In this document: one piece after another, positions 31,808-41,818 of the stretch
Layout of the letters: each line of letters starts with the position of its first letter
How positions within the stretch are numbered: position 1 is the first letter of the stretch
Source of the DNA: Patescibacteria group bacterium
Lineage (GTDB): Bacteria > Patescibacteriota > Minisyncoccia > Minisyncoccales > JAHCRE01
Assembly (NCBI GenBank): GCA_020148025.1
Contig: JAHCRH010000003.1
Coordinates: 1 to 57,773 of the forward strand
Length of the DNA stretch: 57,773 nt
Direction of reading: 5' to 3'
The notes under the pieces: generated by a model
Database searches by the model: none
What the model saw: only the letters and a program-made list of their open reading frames with translations
Told to the model about the DNA's origin: nothing
Translations under genes and position numbers: made by a program

Positions 31808-33163
31808 TTAAGGTGCCGCTTGAATTTGACACTTTCCCCCTATACACTTAGCTTTCACGTTGATACATCTAGCACTTATAGTGCCTGCCGGACCACATCT
31901 CGGTTGGGGACAGTCGGCATCAGTTGTACATTCCGCTTCTTTACATTTTCCTTTATAAGCAATTTCTGCACCGGCTAATTTAGCAAAGCAGGCATTGGAA
32001 TAGGTTTTCCCGTCTTTACTGCAAACTGGATCCCATAAAGTGATACAAACCGCTGGTTCTTCTGGTTTGGGAGAAATTTCGATGTCAGCTGGAATTACGC
32101 ACTCAAAAGAAACTATACAACCTCTGTCATCTCTTTTGATTATAATTCTTCCTTCTTCACAAAAATCAGGAGCTGGTTTTTCTATTTCTGGGCAATTTAA
32201 TTTTCTAACTCTTTCTTCAGCTTTTTCTATAATTCTTTCCCTGACTTCTGTCACTATTCTTTCTCTGATTTCAGGTTGTCCCTTTAATTCTGATTTGAGA
32301 TTTTCCATGATTTCCAGATGTTTTTCTTCTTCACCCGAGATTTTATCTAAATACTCCTTAAATCTTTCTTGGTCTTCTGAAGACATCTGTTCCAAATCTC
32401 CTTTTAATCTTTTTAAAGAATTTTCCTGAGCTTTTCTTATTGCTTCTTTGGCTTCCTCTGGAACTTTTTCTTCTAATTCCAATAAGATTTCTAAATTCTT
32501 GAAATTTTTGTATTTTGAGCCCTTTTGATTCTCTAGAGTTTCATCTAATTTTTCAGTGATTTTTTCTTTTCTACCCTCCAATTTAAGCATGACATCTTGA
32601 AATCTCTCCAAATGTCTCTCCCTAACTTGTTTTATTTGCCCAAAGTTTTCGGTTCGAACCTGATTTTCTAATCGAGCGAGGAGTTTTTGGTGTAGAGTCT
32701 GTTGATGCAAGAATTTATCTAAGAATTTCTCCACCTCTGGATTTTCCCTTGCTTTTTCTTGGATTCTATCGGCTCGGTTTTTAATTCTTTCTATTTCTTC
32801 TTGGTAATTTTCTATTCCCTCTTCAACAATCTCTGGATTTTTCTTTAGTGCAATTAATTTTTTTACCTCCATTAATTTTTCATTGGAAAATTTTAATCTG
32901 AGTTCAGCTTTAGTAACCGGACGGAAAGCAAAAAATAATCTAATGGATCTTGCCCAATTTTTCAGGAAATATAAAGGATGACCCGGTAAGAATGTAGGTT
33001 CGCCAACTTCAAGATCTTCGGGTTGGACATCTTCATCGAGCTCTATTGCTTCAATTACCTCGGGTGATATTTCTCCAGCAGGTTCGGTTTCCTGAGCTAA
33101 TGCAAACATTCCAAACCCAAAGAGAACCAATATTATCAGAGAAATTTTTATTGATTTTGACAT
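31808..33163 (-). CDS. Secreted/surface protein: DUF5667-like helical region plus Kazal-type domain
   Basis: Signal peptide; FLPGHPLYFLKNWARSIRLFFAFRPVTKAELRLKFSNEKL; CITLWDPVCSKDGKTYSNACFAKLAGAEIAYKGKC; Cys-rich C-terminus. Confidence 0.8.
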   Translation of the reverse strand: MSKSIKISLIILVLFGFGMFALAQETEPAGEISPEVIEAIELDEDVQPEDLEVGEPTFLPGHPLYFLKNWARSIRLFFAFRPVTKAELRLKFSNEKLMEVKKLIALKKNPEIVEEGIENYQEEIERIKNRADRIQEKARENPEVEKFLDKFLHQQTLHQKLLARLENQVRTENFGQIKQVRERHLERFQDVMLKLEGRKEKITEKLDETLENQKGSKYKNFKNLEILLELEEKVPEEAKEAIRKAQENSLKRLKGDLEQMSSEDQERFKEYLDKISGEEEKHLEIMENLKSELKGQPEIRERIVTEVRERIIEKAEERVRKLNCPEIEKPAPDFCEEGRIIIKRDDRGCIVSFECVIPADIEISPKPEEPAVCITLWDPVCSKDGKTYSNACFAKLAGAEIAYKGKCKEAECTTDADCPQPRCGPAGTISARCINVKAKCIGGKCQIQAAP

Positions 33164-33201
33164 AATTTTATTTTAATTTTTGAGATTTTTTATTTCGATC
33201 T

Positions 33202-34953
33202 TTATTTTTTCTTTTTAACTTCATTTTTTATTTTCTCCAAAAACTTGTCAAGTTTTATTGGACCTATATCTCCTTTTTTCCTTTCTCTAACCCTGACTGA
33301 TTTTGTTTTCATTTCTTTGTCGCCAACAACTAAAAGATAAGGTATTTTTTGCAGCTCGCCCTCTCGAATCTTTTTTGAAACAGTTTCGGCTTTATCTTTT
33401 ACCTCAACTCGAAATCCCTTGTCCGAGAACAGTTCTCGGACAGATTGGGCATATTTTCGATGTCTTGATCCTACCGGAATAATCCAGATTTGTTCTGACG
33501 ATAACCAAAGAGGTAAAGCTCCAGCATAATTTTCTAAAAGGCATCCAAAAAATCTTTCCAATGAACCTAAAACTGTTCGATGAACCATAATTACCCTTTG
33601 TTTTTTACCTTTTTTGTTAATATAGTTTAAATCAAATTTCTCTGGGAAATTGAAATCAACTTGAATTGTTGGTCCTTGCCAAGTTCTTCCTAAACTATCA
33701 ATTAGATGAATATCAATTTTGGGCCCGTAGAAAACAGCTTCACCAATAGCTTTTTTGTATTTCAATTTAGATTCTTTAAGGGCATAAATTAAGGCATTTT
33801 CAGCTTTTCTCCAAATTTTACCTGTTCCTAAATATTTTTCTTTTTCTGTTGGGTCTCTCAAAGATAGATCAATTTTATATTCTTTGAAGCCAAAGGCCCT
33901 TAGCATAAAGATTGAAAGATCTAGAACTCCCTTTATTTCTTCCACTAACTTCTCTGGTTGACAAAAAATATGAGCATCGTCTTGAGTTAAACCCCTGACC
34001 CTCATCAATCCATGGAGAACACCCCCTTTTTCGTAGCGATAGACAGTTCCAAGCTCCCATAGTCTTAAAGGTAAATCTCTATAAGATCTAATTTTTGATT
34101 TGTAAATTTGGCAATGGAAAGGACAGTTCATTGGTTTCAAAAGATATTTTTCTCCCTTCATTTCAATGGGGGAGTACATATTCTCTCTATAAAATTCCCA
34201 ATGACCTGATTTTTTCCATAAATCTAATTTTCCGATGTGGGGAGTAGAAACTAATTGATAGCCTCTTTTTCTGTGCTCTTCTTTCCAGAAATTTTCAATA
34301 ATTTCTCTGACGATAGAACCTTTTGGCTGCCATAAAATTAAACCCGGTCCTATTTCCTCACTTTGACTAAAAAGTTCTAAATCCCGTCCCAATTTCCGAT
34401 GGTCTCTTTTTTCTGCCTCTTCCAAAAAGAAAAGATGTCTTTCCAATTCCTTTTTAGTTTTAAAGGCCACTCCGTAAATTCGCTGTAACATTGGATTTTT
34501 CTCATCACCTCGCCAATAGGCGCCGGCAATCCTAGTTAATTTGAAAGCATCTATAACTTCTTTTGCTTGCCCTGAACGGAGTTGAAGGGTTGAGCGAACA
34601 TGAGGACCCTTACAAAAGTCAACAAAATCGCCTACCTGATAAACTGACAGAGGCCCGTCCTCTGGCAATTCTGCGATAAGTTCTAATTTATAGGGTTGAT
34701 TTTTGAAGATTTTTTTGGCTTCTTCTTTGGAAATTATTTTTTTCTTAAACTTAATCTCTTTTTTAATTAATTCTTTCATTTTTTTTTCGATTTTGGGTAA
34801 ATCTAAAGGAGCTAAGCTCCTTTTTAGATCGAAGTCGTAGTAGAATCCCTTTTCAATTGCCGGTCCAATACCAAATTTAGTTCCAGGGAAAAGTTCCTGA
34901 ACAGCATAAGCCATAATATGAGCTAAAGAATGACGAATGGTTTCAATTTTCAT
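33202..34953 (-). CDS. thrS: Threonine--tRNA ligase
   Basis: RHSLAHIMAYAVQELFPGTKFGIGPAIEKGFYYDFD, MNCPFHCQIYKS, GLTQDDAHIFC. Confidence 0.97.
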   Translation of the reverse strand: MKIETIRHSLAHIMAYAVQELFPGTKFGIGPAIEKGFYYDFDLKRSLAPLDLPKIEKKMKELIKKEIKFKKKIISKEEAKKIFKNQPYKLELIAELPEDGPLSVYQVGDFVDFCKGPHVRSTLQLRSGQAKEVIDAFKLTRIAGAYWRGDEKNPMLQRIYGVAFKTKKELERHLFFLEEAEKRDHRKLGRDLELFSQSEEIGPGLILWQPKGSIVREIIENFWKEEHRKRGYQLVSTPHIGKLDLWKKSGHWEFYRENMYSPIEMKGEKYLLKPMNCPFHCQIYKSKIRSYRDLPLRLWELGTVYRYEKGGVLHGLMRVRGLTQDDAHIFCQPEKLVEEIKGVLDLSIFMLRAFGFKEYKIDLSLRDPTEKEKYLGTGKIWRKAENALIYALKESKLKYKKAIGEAVFYGPKIDIHLIDSLGRTWQGPTIQVDFNFPEKFDLNYINKKGKKQRVIMVHRTVLGSLERFFGCLLENYAGALPLWLSSEQIWIIPVGSRHRKYAQSVRELFSDKGFRVEVKDKAETVSKKIREGELQKIPYLLVVGDKEMKTKSVRVRERKKGDIGPIKLDKFLEKIKNEVKKKK

Positions 34954-34997
34954 AAAATTCTAAATCCTTATTTTGTTTAGAGCTTAGGATTTCGTGC

Positions 34998-37900
34998 TTA
35001 GGATTTCTCTAGGATTTCTTCGATATCATCTGCAATCATTTTTGGTACTCCGTCTCGATTATTAATCCGACCTTCGACAAAAACAATTTTATTTTCCTGA
35101 AAAACAGAGGGATTTCTCTCAATCACTCCCGGAAAAACAACAATTTCTATTTTGTCAGTTAAATCTTCCAAGTTCATAAAAAGCATTGGTTTGCCGTTTC
35201 TGGTAATAATTCTTTTAATTTTTGAAATAATTCCTCCGATCCTAATTTGATGATTGGTAAAAGTAGAACCCAGCTCAGAAATTTTCATTGCTTTTTTTTC
35301 TAAAATTTTCCTAAAATCTTCTAAAGGATGAGAACTAATGAAAAGACCCAAAAGTTCTTTTTCCCAAGCTAATTTTTCACTTTTACTAACAGGCTTAGTC
35401 TTCTGAAGACGAATTGTATTCTTGAATTTCATTCCATCAAAAAGCCCTTTTTGACCTGCTATTTTTATTCTGTGATTTTCTCGATTCAATTCTAAAAGTC
35501 TTTCCAAATTGAATAAAAGTTGATTTCTTTCAGTAAATTTATCAAAAACCCCAGATTTAATTAAACTTTCCAAAGATTTTTTATTTAAAGTTTTGGAATC
35601 AATTCTGGAGAGAAAACCATCAAGTGATTTATAAGGACCCTTTGCTTTTCTTTCCGAAATAATTGATTCAACAACATTCTGTCCTACATTTTTAATTGCT
35701 AATAATCCAAAACGAATCTTTCTCGCCTTTGGTATCACTGAAAAGTTCCTGAAACTCTCATTTATATCTGGGGGCAAAACTTCAATTCCCATTTTTTTGC
35801 ACTCTTTAATCAAAAAGCCAATTCTTTCAGTATCTGCTTTTTCAGAAGTTAAAAGTGCGGCCATAAATTCTATCGGGAAATGGGCTTTCAAGTATGCTGT
35901 TTGATAAGCAATAGTGGCATAAGAACAACTGTGAGCTCTGTTAAATCCATAACGAGCAAAAGGTAAAATCCAATTCCAGATCTTAAGAGCCACCTCTTTA
36001 TTTGCCCCCTGATTAATCATTCCTTTAATAAATTTTTCTTTTTGCGAGAGCAACAAACTTTTTATCTTTTTACCAATCGCTTTTCTTAAAACATCGGCTT
36101 CAGATAGCGAAAATCCTGCTAATTTTTGGGCAATCTGCATTAACTGCTCCTGATAAATACAAACTCCGTAGGTCGTTTCTAAAATTGGTTTTAGTTCAGG
36201 ATGTAAATATTCAATTTTTTTCTTTTTCTGTTTTCCTGCTATATAATCAGGAATAAATTGGATTGGCCCTGGTCGATAAAGGGCTACCATGGCAATAATA
36301 TCTTCAAGTTCTGTTGGCTTTAATTGTTTTAAATATCTTCGCATCCCTTCTGATTCCAGTTGAAAAACGCCGATTGTTTCTGCTTTTTGGAAAAGCTTGA
36401 AAGCCTCCTTATCATCTAAAGGAATATTTTCAATATCAATTTTTTTATTTTGAACCTTATAAATTCGAACCAGGGTGTCTTCGATAATAGTTAAATTCTT
36501 CAATCCCAGAAGGTCTATTTTTAGAAGTCCCAAATCTTCGATAGAATGCATTTCATATTGGGTGACAACAGCCTCATCGTCTTGGGTGGGGTGTTGTAGA
36601 GGTACAATATTATCCAGAGGTGTGGTTGAAATTACTATTCCACAAGCATGAGTGGAGGCATGACGAGCAACTCCTTCCAGTTTTTTGGCAAAATCAATTA
36701 GTTTTCTCGCCTTCTCATCAGTTTCATAAATTTGACGAAATTCACTGATTGTTTCTAAAGTTTTATCTAAGGTAAAACCAAAGGGAATCGTCTTGGCAAT
36801 TTTGTCACAGTAACTATAACTATATCCTTGAGCCCTTCCTACATCTCTTATTACTGCCCTGGAAGCCATTGTCCCAAAAGTAATAATCTGGGCTACTTTA
36901 TCTTGGCCATATTTTTGAATAATATAATTTATTACCTCCTCTCTTCTTCTATCTGTAAAGTCAAGGTCAATATCTGGAGGAGAAACTCGGGAGCTGGTTA
37001 GAAACCTTTCAAACAAGAGGTTATATTTTAGAGGGTCAACATTGGTAATTCCTAATGAATAGGCAACAAGGGAACCGGCTACGCTCCCTCGACCTGGACC
37101 CACAACAATCCGATTTTTCTTTGCCCAATTAACAAAGTCTTGGACAATCAAAAAATAGGAGGCGAAACCAGTTTCTTTAATCACTGAGAGTTCGTATTTC
37201 AGTCTCTCTAAAATCTCTTTTTTTGGGGGTGAACTATATCTCTCTTCCAATCTTTTTAAACAGAGTTCTTTTAAAAATTCATCGGGACTTTTTTGAGAAA
37301 GGACAGGAAATTCTGGAAGTTTAATTTCGTCTAATTTGAATCGAAAATTACACAAATTGGCGATTTTTTGAGTGTTTGTAGTAGCTTCAGGTAAATCTTT
37401 GAAATCACTCTCCATTTCCTGAGGACTTCTCATTGAAAAATCATCAGCCTTTAAAGTGAGTCTTTCGGGATCATTTGGGTCAGCTCCAGTATTAATCAAC
37501 ATTAAAATATCCTGAGCTTCAGCATCCTCTGGTCTTAGATAATGGATGTCATTGGTAGCAACTAAAGGTATACCCAATTTCTTTGAAATTGAAATTGAAA
37601 CCTGATTAACAATTTTTTGCTCTTTAATATTGGGGTGATGTTGAACTTCCAAATAAAAACTATCTTTTCCAAAAATTTCTTGATATTTTAAAGCCAGTTT
37701 TTTAGCCTCTTCAATTTTTTTAGCCAAAATTAATTTCGGAATTTTTCCCTGCAGACACCCTGAAAGACAGATTAAACCTGAACTGCACTCTGCCAGTAAT
37801 TTCTCATCAATTCTCGGTTTATAATAGAACCCCCCCAAGTGAGCTTTAGTTATTAATTTGACCAAATTTTTGTAGCCTTGTTCATTTTTTACTAAGAGGA

Positions 37901-38168
37901 CTAAATGATATCTTTTATCATCAATATTCGGTCTCTTTTGAGCCATTTTCTCATAGGCCATGTATATTTCTGACCCAATGATTGGTTTGATTTTGCGCTT
38001 CATTGCTTTCTTATAAAATTCAACTGCTCCATAAAGCACTCCATGGTCAGTTAAAGCCAAAGAATCCATCCCCAATTCCTTGGCATAATCTAAAAGCTCG
38101 TCAATTTTAGGGAGACCATCCAGCAAGGAGTAGTGGGAATGGACGTGAAGGTGAGTAAACTTTGGCAT
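34998..38168 (-). CDS. dnaE: DNA polymerase III subunit alpha
   Basis: FTHLHVHSHYSLLDGLPKIDELL (PHP), VGPGRGSVAGSLVAYSLGIT, PPDIDLDFTDRRREEVINY, OB fold. Confidence 0.98.
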   Translation of the reverse strand: MPKFTHLHVHSHYSLLDGLPKIDELLDYAKELGMDSLALTDHGVLYGAVEFYKKAMKRKIKPIIGSEIYMAYEKMAQKRPNIDDKRYHLVLLVKNEQGYKNLVKLITKAHLGGFYYKPRIDEKLLAECSSGLICLSGCLQGKIPKLILAKKIEEAKKLALKYQEIFGKDSFYLEVQHHPNIKEQKIVNQVSISISKKLGIPLVATNDIHYLRPEDAEAQDILMLINTGADPNDPERLTLKADDFSMRSPQEMESDFKDLPEATTNTQKIANLCNFRFKLDEIKLPEFPVLSQKSPDEFLKELCLKRLEERYSSPPKKEILERLKYELSVIKETGFASYFLIVQDFVNWAKKNRIVVGPGRGSVAGSLVAYSLGITNVDPLKYNLLFERFLTSSRVSPPDIDLDFTDRRREEVINYIIQKYGQDKVAQIITFGTMASRAVIRDVGRAQGYSYSYCDKIAKTIPFGFTLDKTLETISEFRQIYETDEKARKLIDFAKKLEGVARHASTHACGIVISTTPLDNIVPLQHPTQDDEAVVTQYEMHSIEDLGLLKIDLLGLKNLTIIEDTLVRIYKVQNKKIDIENIPLDDKEAFKLFQKAETIGVFQLESEGMRRYLKQLKPTELEDIIAMVALYRPGPIQFIPDYIAGKQKKKKIEYLHPELKPILETTYGVCIYQEQLMQIAQKLAGFSLSEADVLRKAIGKKIKSLLLSQKEKFIKGMINQGANKEVALKIWNWILPFARYGFNRAHSCSYATIAYQTAYLKAHFPIEFMAALLTSEKADTERIGFLIKECKKMGIEVLPPDINESFRNFSVIPKARKIRFGLLAIKNVGQNVVESIISERKAKGPYKSLDGFLSRIDSKTLNKKSLESLIKSGVFDKFTERNQLLFNLERLLELNRENHRIKIAGQKGLFDGMKFKNTIRLQKTKPVSKSEKLAWEKELLGLFISSHPLEDFRKILEKKAMKISELGSTFTNHQIRIGGIISKIKRIITRNGKPMLFMNLEDLTDKIEIVVFPGVIERNPSVFQENKIVFVEGRINNRDGVPKMIADDIEEILEKS

Positions 38169-38276
38169 AATAATTAAATCTATTATCTAATTTTAGTTTT
38201 TTAAAAAAGATAAGTCAATCCTTTGGCAGGCTACGGATTGGATAAAAAAAGAGCTGAGAATTTCATTCCCAGCTTT

Positions 38277-39272
38277 TCAAATTTTAGGGGCGATGGATAT
38301 TTCCATTTCTTCACCTCCCTCTTCAGAGAGATTTCTTTCAATCTCTTCTAACTCTTGGATTTCACCTTGCATCTTTCTAAAGGCTTCCTGTTTGCTTTCT
38401 AGTTTCTTTCTAATTTCTGTTCTTAGTCCCTGTTTCTCCAAACATTGGATTTCGTTATGTATCTCTTGGAGGGTTCTCTTTCTTCTTTCGAGCTCTTCTG
38501 GTATTAGGGGTTCTAGTTTCTCCTTTGCTTTTGTTCTTATCCCTGGAGAGTCGGTGGAGTCCCAAATATCATACAATTGCCAGACAGATAATTTTTCAAT
38601 CATACCTTTTTCTTTACCTGTTTCCCAGACACTATCAAGCAGTGATTTTACAGCTCCTGCAAGCCAGACGAAGTCCTCTAGGCTCATTCCTATTTCCCAG
38701 TGTTTTTCTAAAGCCTCGATCTGTAATGGAGATCCCTCTGGAAATTCTTCTAGATCTTCTAATTCCTCTTCAATAACAAGAAAGTCATCAGTACTTGGAT
38801 TTTGGTCCAAAACTCTTCTTGCCAGTGTTTTTTTTAATGAAAACAATTCGATTCGGCGGATCATCCTTCTCAAGATGCCATTTGGAATATCTTCATTTTC
38901 TCCAAGATATTTTCTTATTACACTTTCTAAGATTTCCTGAGAACCTATTTCCCTAAGGATAGTCAATAAGCTACCCTTGTCTAAGAACCCTCTTCTTTCT
39001 ATTCTTTTTGCTGCCCTTTCTTTTATTTTTGTTGCCCTTTTTGCTCCAATTCCAACACTTTTGACATATTGAAGAATAGTCAGCAGATAAATTTTAGGAA
39101 GAGTTAATCCTTTTCTTGAAAGGAGCTCTTCCGCTATCTCAATACTTGGTTCACCGCCTTTTTCAGTAATTCTAAGTAACTCCCTGTTTAGTTCATCGTC
39201 CTTTTCGATAAGGTCAAGCAGCTTATCATTGGTCGATTCCTTTATTTCTTCTATCAACTTTTTTGTGAACAA
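38277..39272 (-). CDS. Hypothetical protein with C-terminal coiled coil
   Basis: 331-aa open frame with minus-strand terminator at 38247-38278; no family recognised. Confidence 0.7.
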   Translation of the reverse strand: MFTKKLIEEIKESTNDKLLDLIEKDDELNRELLRITEKGGEPSIEIAEELLSRKGLTLPKIYLLTILQYVKSVGIGAKRATKIKERAAKRIERRGFLDKGSLLTILREIGSQEILESVIRKYLGENEDIPNGILRRMIRRIELFSLKKTLARRVLDQNPSTDDFLVIEEELEDLEEFPEGSPLQIEALEKHWEIGMSLEDFVWLAGAVKSLLDSVWETGKEKGMIEKLSVWQLYDIWDSTDSPGIRTKAKEKLEPLIPEELERRKRTLQEIHNEIQCLEKQGLRTEIRKKLESKQEAFRKMQGEIQELEEIERNLSEEGGEEMEISIAPKI

Positions 39273-39405
39273 CTTGACTACTTCCTTTCCAATGTACTAT
39301 TAAATTATCCTAAATTTATTTTACTCTGTCAATAGCAGGATTTTCGATTTTTCATTTCTGAATATAAAAATAATTTCTTTCTGATATAATTGATATAATA
39401 AAAGT

Positions 39406-40089
39406 TTGTTGAAAAACACTATGTTCCCAAATTTTCGAGAAGAGAAAAGATTATGGAGAAAAGGACACAAAAAAATCGCTGGTTTAGATGAGGCAGGAAG
39501 AGGAGCATTAGCTGGACCGGTAGTTGCTGCGGCCGTGATGATAAGACCGATTCGTGAAATTCGTGGTAGATTCGTGAAAATTCGAGAGATTAAAGATTCT
39601 AAAAAACTCACTCCTAGAAAAAGAGAAAAACTTTATAGAATACTAATAAATCATCCTCAAATAGAATGGGGGATAGGTCGAGTTTCAGAAAAAGTAATTG
39701 ATAAGATTAATATTTTGGAGGCGACGAAATTGGCAATGGAAAAGGCGGTTAGAAAGTTAAAAAAGAGACCTGATTTTTTAATTTTAGATGGGAATTTGAA
39801 AATCAATCTAAAAATTCCTCAAAAGTCAATTAAGAGAGCCGATGAAAAAGTTTTTTCCTGTTCCTGCAGTTCTATTATCGCCAAGGTTTATCGTGACAGA
39901 ATAATGAGAAGACTTCACAAAAAATACCCTCAATACGGTTTTGATAAACACAAAGGTTATCCAACTAAATATCATTTTAAAACGCTGAAAAAATATGGGC
40001 CCTGCAAAATTCATCGAAAATCATTTAAACCAGTAATTAAAGCTAAAAAACGCAAGACCAAAAACGTAAAGTCGCAATTAAGAACTTGA
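39406..40089 (+). CDS. rnhB: Ribonuclease HII
   Basis: KIAGLDEAGRGALAGPVVAAAVMI, KDSKKLTPRKREKLY, SSIIAKVYRDRIM. Confidence 0.95.
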   Translation: MLKNTMFPNFREEKRLWRKGHKKIAGLDEAGRGALAGPVVAAAVMIRPIREIRGRFVKIREIKDSKKLTPRKREKLYRILINHPQIEWGIGRVSEKVIDKINILEATKLAMEKAVRKLKKRPDFLILDGNLKINLKIPQKSIKRADEKVFSCSCSSIIAKVYRDRIMRRLHKKYPQYGFDKHKGYPTKYHFKTLKKYGPCKIHRKSFKPVIKAKKRKTKNVKSQLRT

Positions 40090-40168
40090 GACTATTGAAA
40101 AATTTTGATTATTCTGTTAATATTGAAGATAATTTTAACTTTCTAGATTTGAATTTCGAGTTTTTATT

Positions 40169-40465
40169 ATGGGGGTACCAACTCAAAGACATACAAAATC
40201 AAGAAGAAATAAACGGAGGATGCATATTTTCCTTAAGCAGCCTGTTTTAACTCGTTGTCCAAAATGTGGGAAACCAGTTTTACCCCATACTATTTGTCCA
40301 AATTGTGGGTATTATAAAGGCAGAGGAATTATTGATGTTTTGGCAAAACTTGAAAAGAAAGAAAGAAAGAAAAGGGAAAAAGAAATAAAGACAAAAGAAA
40401 GAGAAGAAAAAAAAGAACTCAAAAAACAAAAATCATTGAGTTGGAAAGAAATGTCAAGAAAATAG
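40169..40465 (+). CDS. rpmF: 50S ribosomal protein L32 with charged C-terminal extension
   Basis: MGVPTQRHTKSRRNKRRMH, CPKCGKPVLPHTICPNCGYYKGR. Confidence 0.93.
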   Translation: MGVPTQRHTKSRRNKRRMHIFLKQPVLTRCPKCGKPVLPHTICPNCGYYKGRGIIDVLAKLEKKERKKREKEIKTKEREEKKELKKQKSLSWKEMSRK

Positions 40466-40538
40466 CTTCAAGATGCTAGCCTCTAGGTCTTTAGTTAACG
40501 TTAACTAGAAGCTCTAAGCTGTAAGCTAAAAATCTAAT

Positions 40539-40970
40539 ATGTCATCTCGTCATTTATCAAGAAGTATTATAATGCAATCTCTCTACGAGTGGGATTTTTT
40601 TGGAAAGAAATCTAAAGATTTAAAAAAGATTGTTAAAAAAAATATTAAAGAATTTGGGCCGGGGCTTGAAGATGTAAGTCTTATCTGGCAATTGGTCGAT
40701 GGAATCTCTGCTAATCTTTCTCAAATTGATAAAATTATTGAGAAGGCAGCCCCAGAATGGCCAATTGAACAAATAGGTATTATCGACCGAAATGTTTTGA
40801 GAATTGGACTTTTTGAATTATTATATGGAAAAAAGGATGAGGTTCCACCAAAGGTGGCAATTAATGAAGCAATTGAATTAGCCAAGAATTTCGGCGGCGA
40901 GTCTTCCGGAAAATTTGTCAACGGCGTATTAGGGACAGTTTATAGAGAAATTGAGAAAAAAGAACAATGA
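40539..40970 (+). CDS. nusB: Transcription antitermination factor NusB
   Basis: [62 protein letters not shown]. Confidence 0.93.
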   Translation: MSSRHLSRSIIMQSLYEWDFFGKKSKDLKKIVKKNIKEFGPGLEDVSLIWQLVDGISANLSQIDKIIEKAAPEWPIEQIGIIDRNVLRIGLFELLYGKKDEVPPKVAINEAIELAKNFGGESSGKFVNGVLGTVYREIEKKEQ

Positions 40971-41656
40971 AGGATTTTTCACCTTTTGAAAAAAAATTGA
41001 ATCTCGAATTTAAAAACAAAGATTTTTTAATTCAGTCTTTTGTTCACAGGTCTTACTTAAATGAAAATCCTGATTTTTATTTAGCTCATAACGAAAGATT
41101 AGAATTTTTGGGAGATGCTGTTTTAGAATTAGTTGTTACCGAATGTCTTTATCAAAATTATCCAAAAAAATCAGAGGGTGAACTTACCAATTGGCGGGCA
41201 GCTCTGGTTAATGCCAAGATGCTGGCAAAAATTGCTCGAGATTTAGATTTTAATAAATTTTTATTACTTTCCCGGGGTGAAGAAAAAGAGACGGGAAAGG
41301 CTCGCCAATATATTTTAGCCGATACTTTCGAAGCCCTGATAGGAGCAATCTATTTAGATCAGGGATATAAAGCTTGTCAGGATTTTATCCAAAAATATTT
41401 AATAAAAAAATTGCCAGAAATTATTGAAAAGGGTCTTTATAAAGATGCTAAATCATGCTTTCAGGAAGAGGCCCAGGAAAGGGTAAAAATTACTCCCATT
41501 TATAAAGTTTTAGAAGAATGGGGACCAGATCATGCAAAGCACTTTATAATCGGGGTTTTCTTGGGAGAGAAATTAGTTGCCAAAGGAGAAGGTTCGTCAA
41601 AACAAGAGGCTGAAGAAGAATCGGCTAAAAAGGCTTTGGGGGTAAAAAATTGGTAG
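40967..41656 (+). CDS. rnc: Ribonuclease III
   Basis: [39 protein letters not shown]-terminal dsRBD. Confidence 0.96.
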   Translation: MKDFSPFEKKLNLEFKNKDFLIQSFVHRSYLNENPDFYLAHNERLEFLGDAVLELVVTECLYQNYPKKSEGELTNWRAALVNAKMLAKIARDLDFNKFLLLSRGEEKETGKARQYILADTFEALIGAIYLDQGYKACQDFIQKYLIKKLPEIIEKGLYKDAKSCFQEEAQERVKITPIYKVLEEWGPDHAKHFIIGVFLGEKLVAKGEGSSKQEAEEESAKKALGVKNW

Positions 41657-41663
41657 AGCGTTC

Positions 41664-41796
41664 AGGTAGATTACTTCCAAAGCACGCAGTCAGTTAGCCC
41701 ACCGAGCTAACCGCTGCTCGTCTCTCGGCCTCGCTCTCTGCCTTCGGCAGAACCATGGCCGCCCGGCCTCCGAGGCGTCTTTGTCAGCAACTACCT
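41664..41796 (+). promoter_or_regulatory. Candidate structured leader upstream of rpsP
   Basis: AGGTAG/CTACCT basal; CAAAG-CA-CGC/GCG-T-CTTTG; GTTAGC-CCACCGA-GCTAAC; CTCGG/CCGAG; TCTGCC-TTC-GGCAGA; GC-rich in AT-rich context. Confidence 0.6.
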
Positions 41797-41818
41797 TCAC
41801 TTAAGAGAGAGAAAAAAG

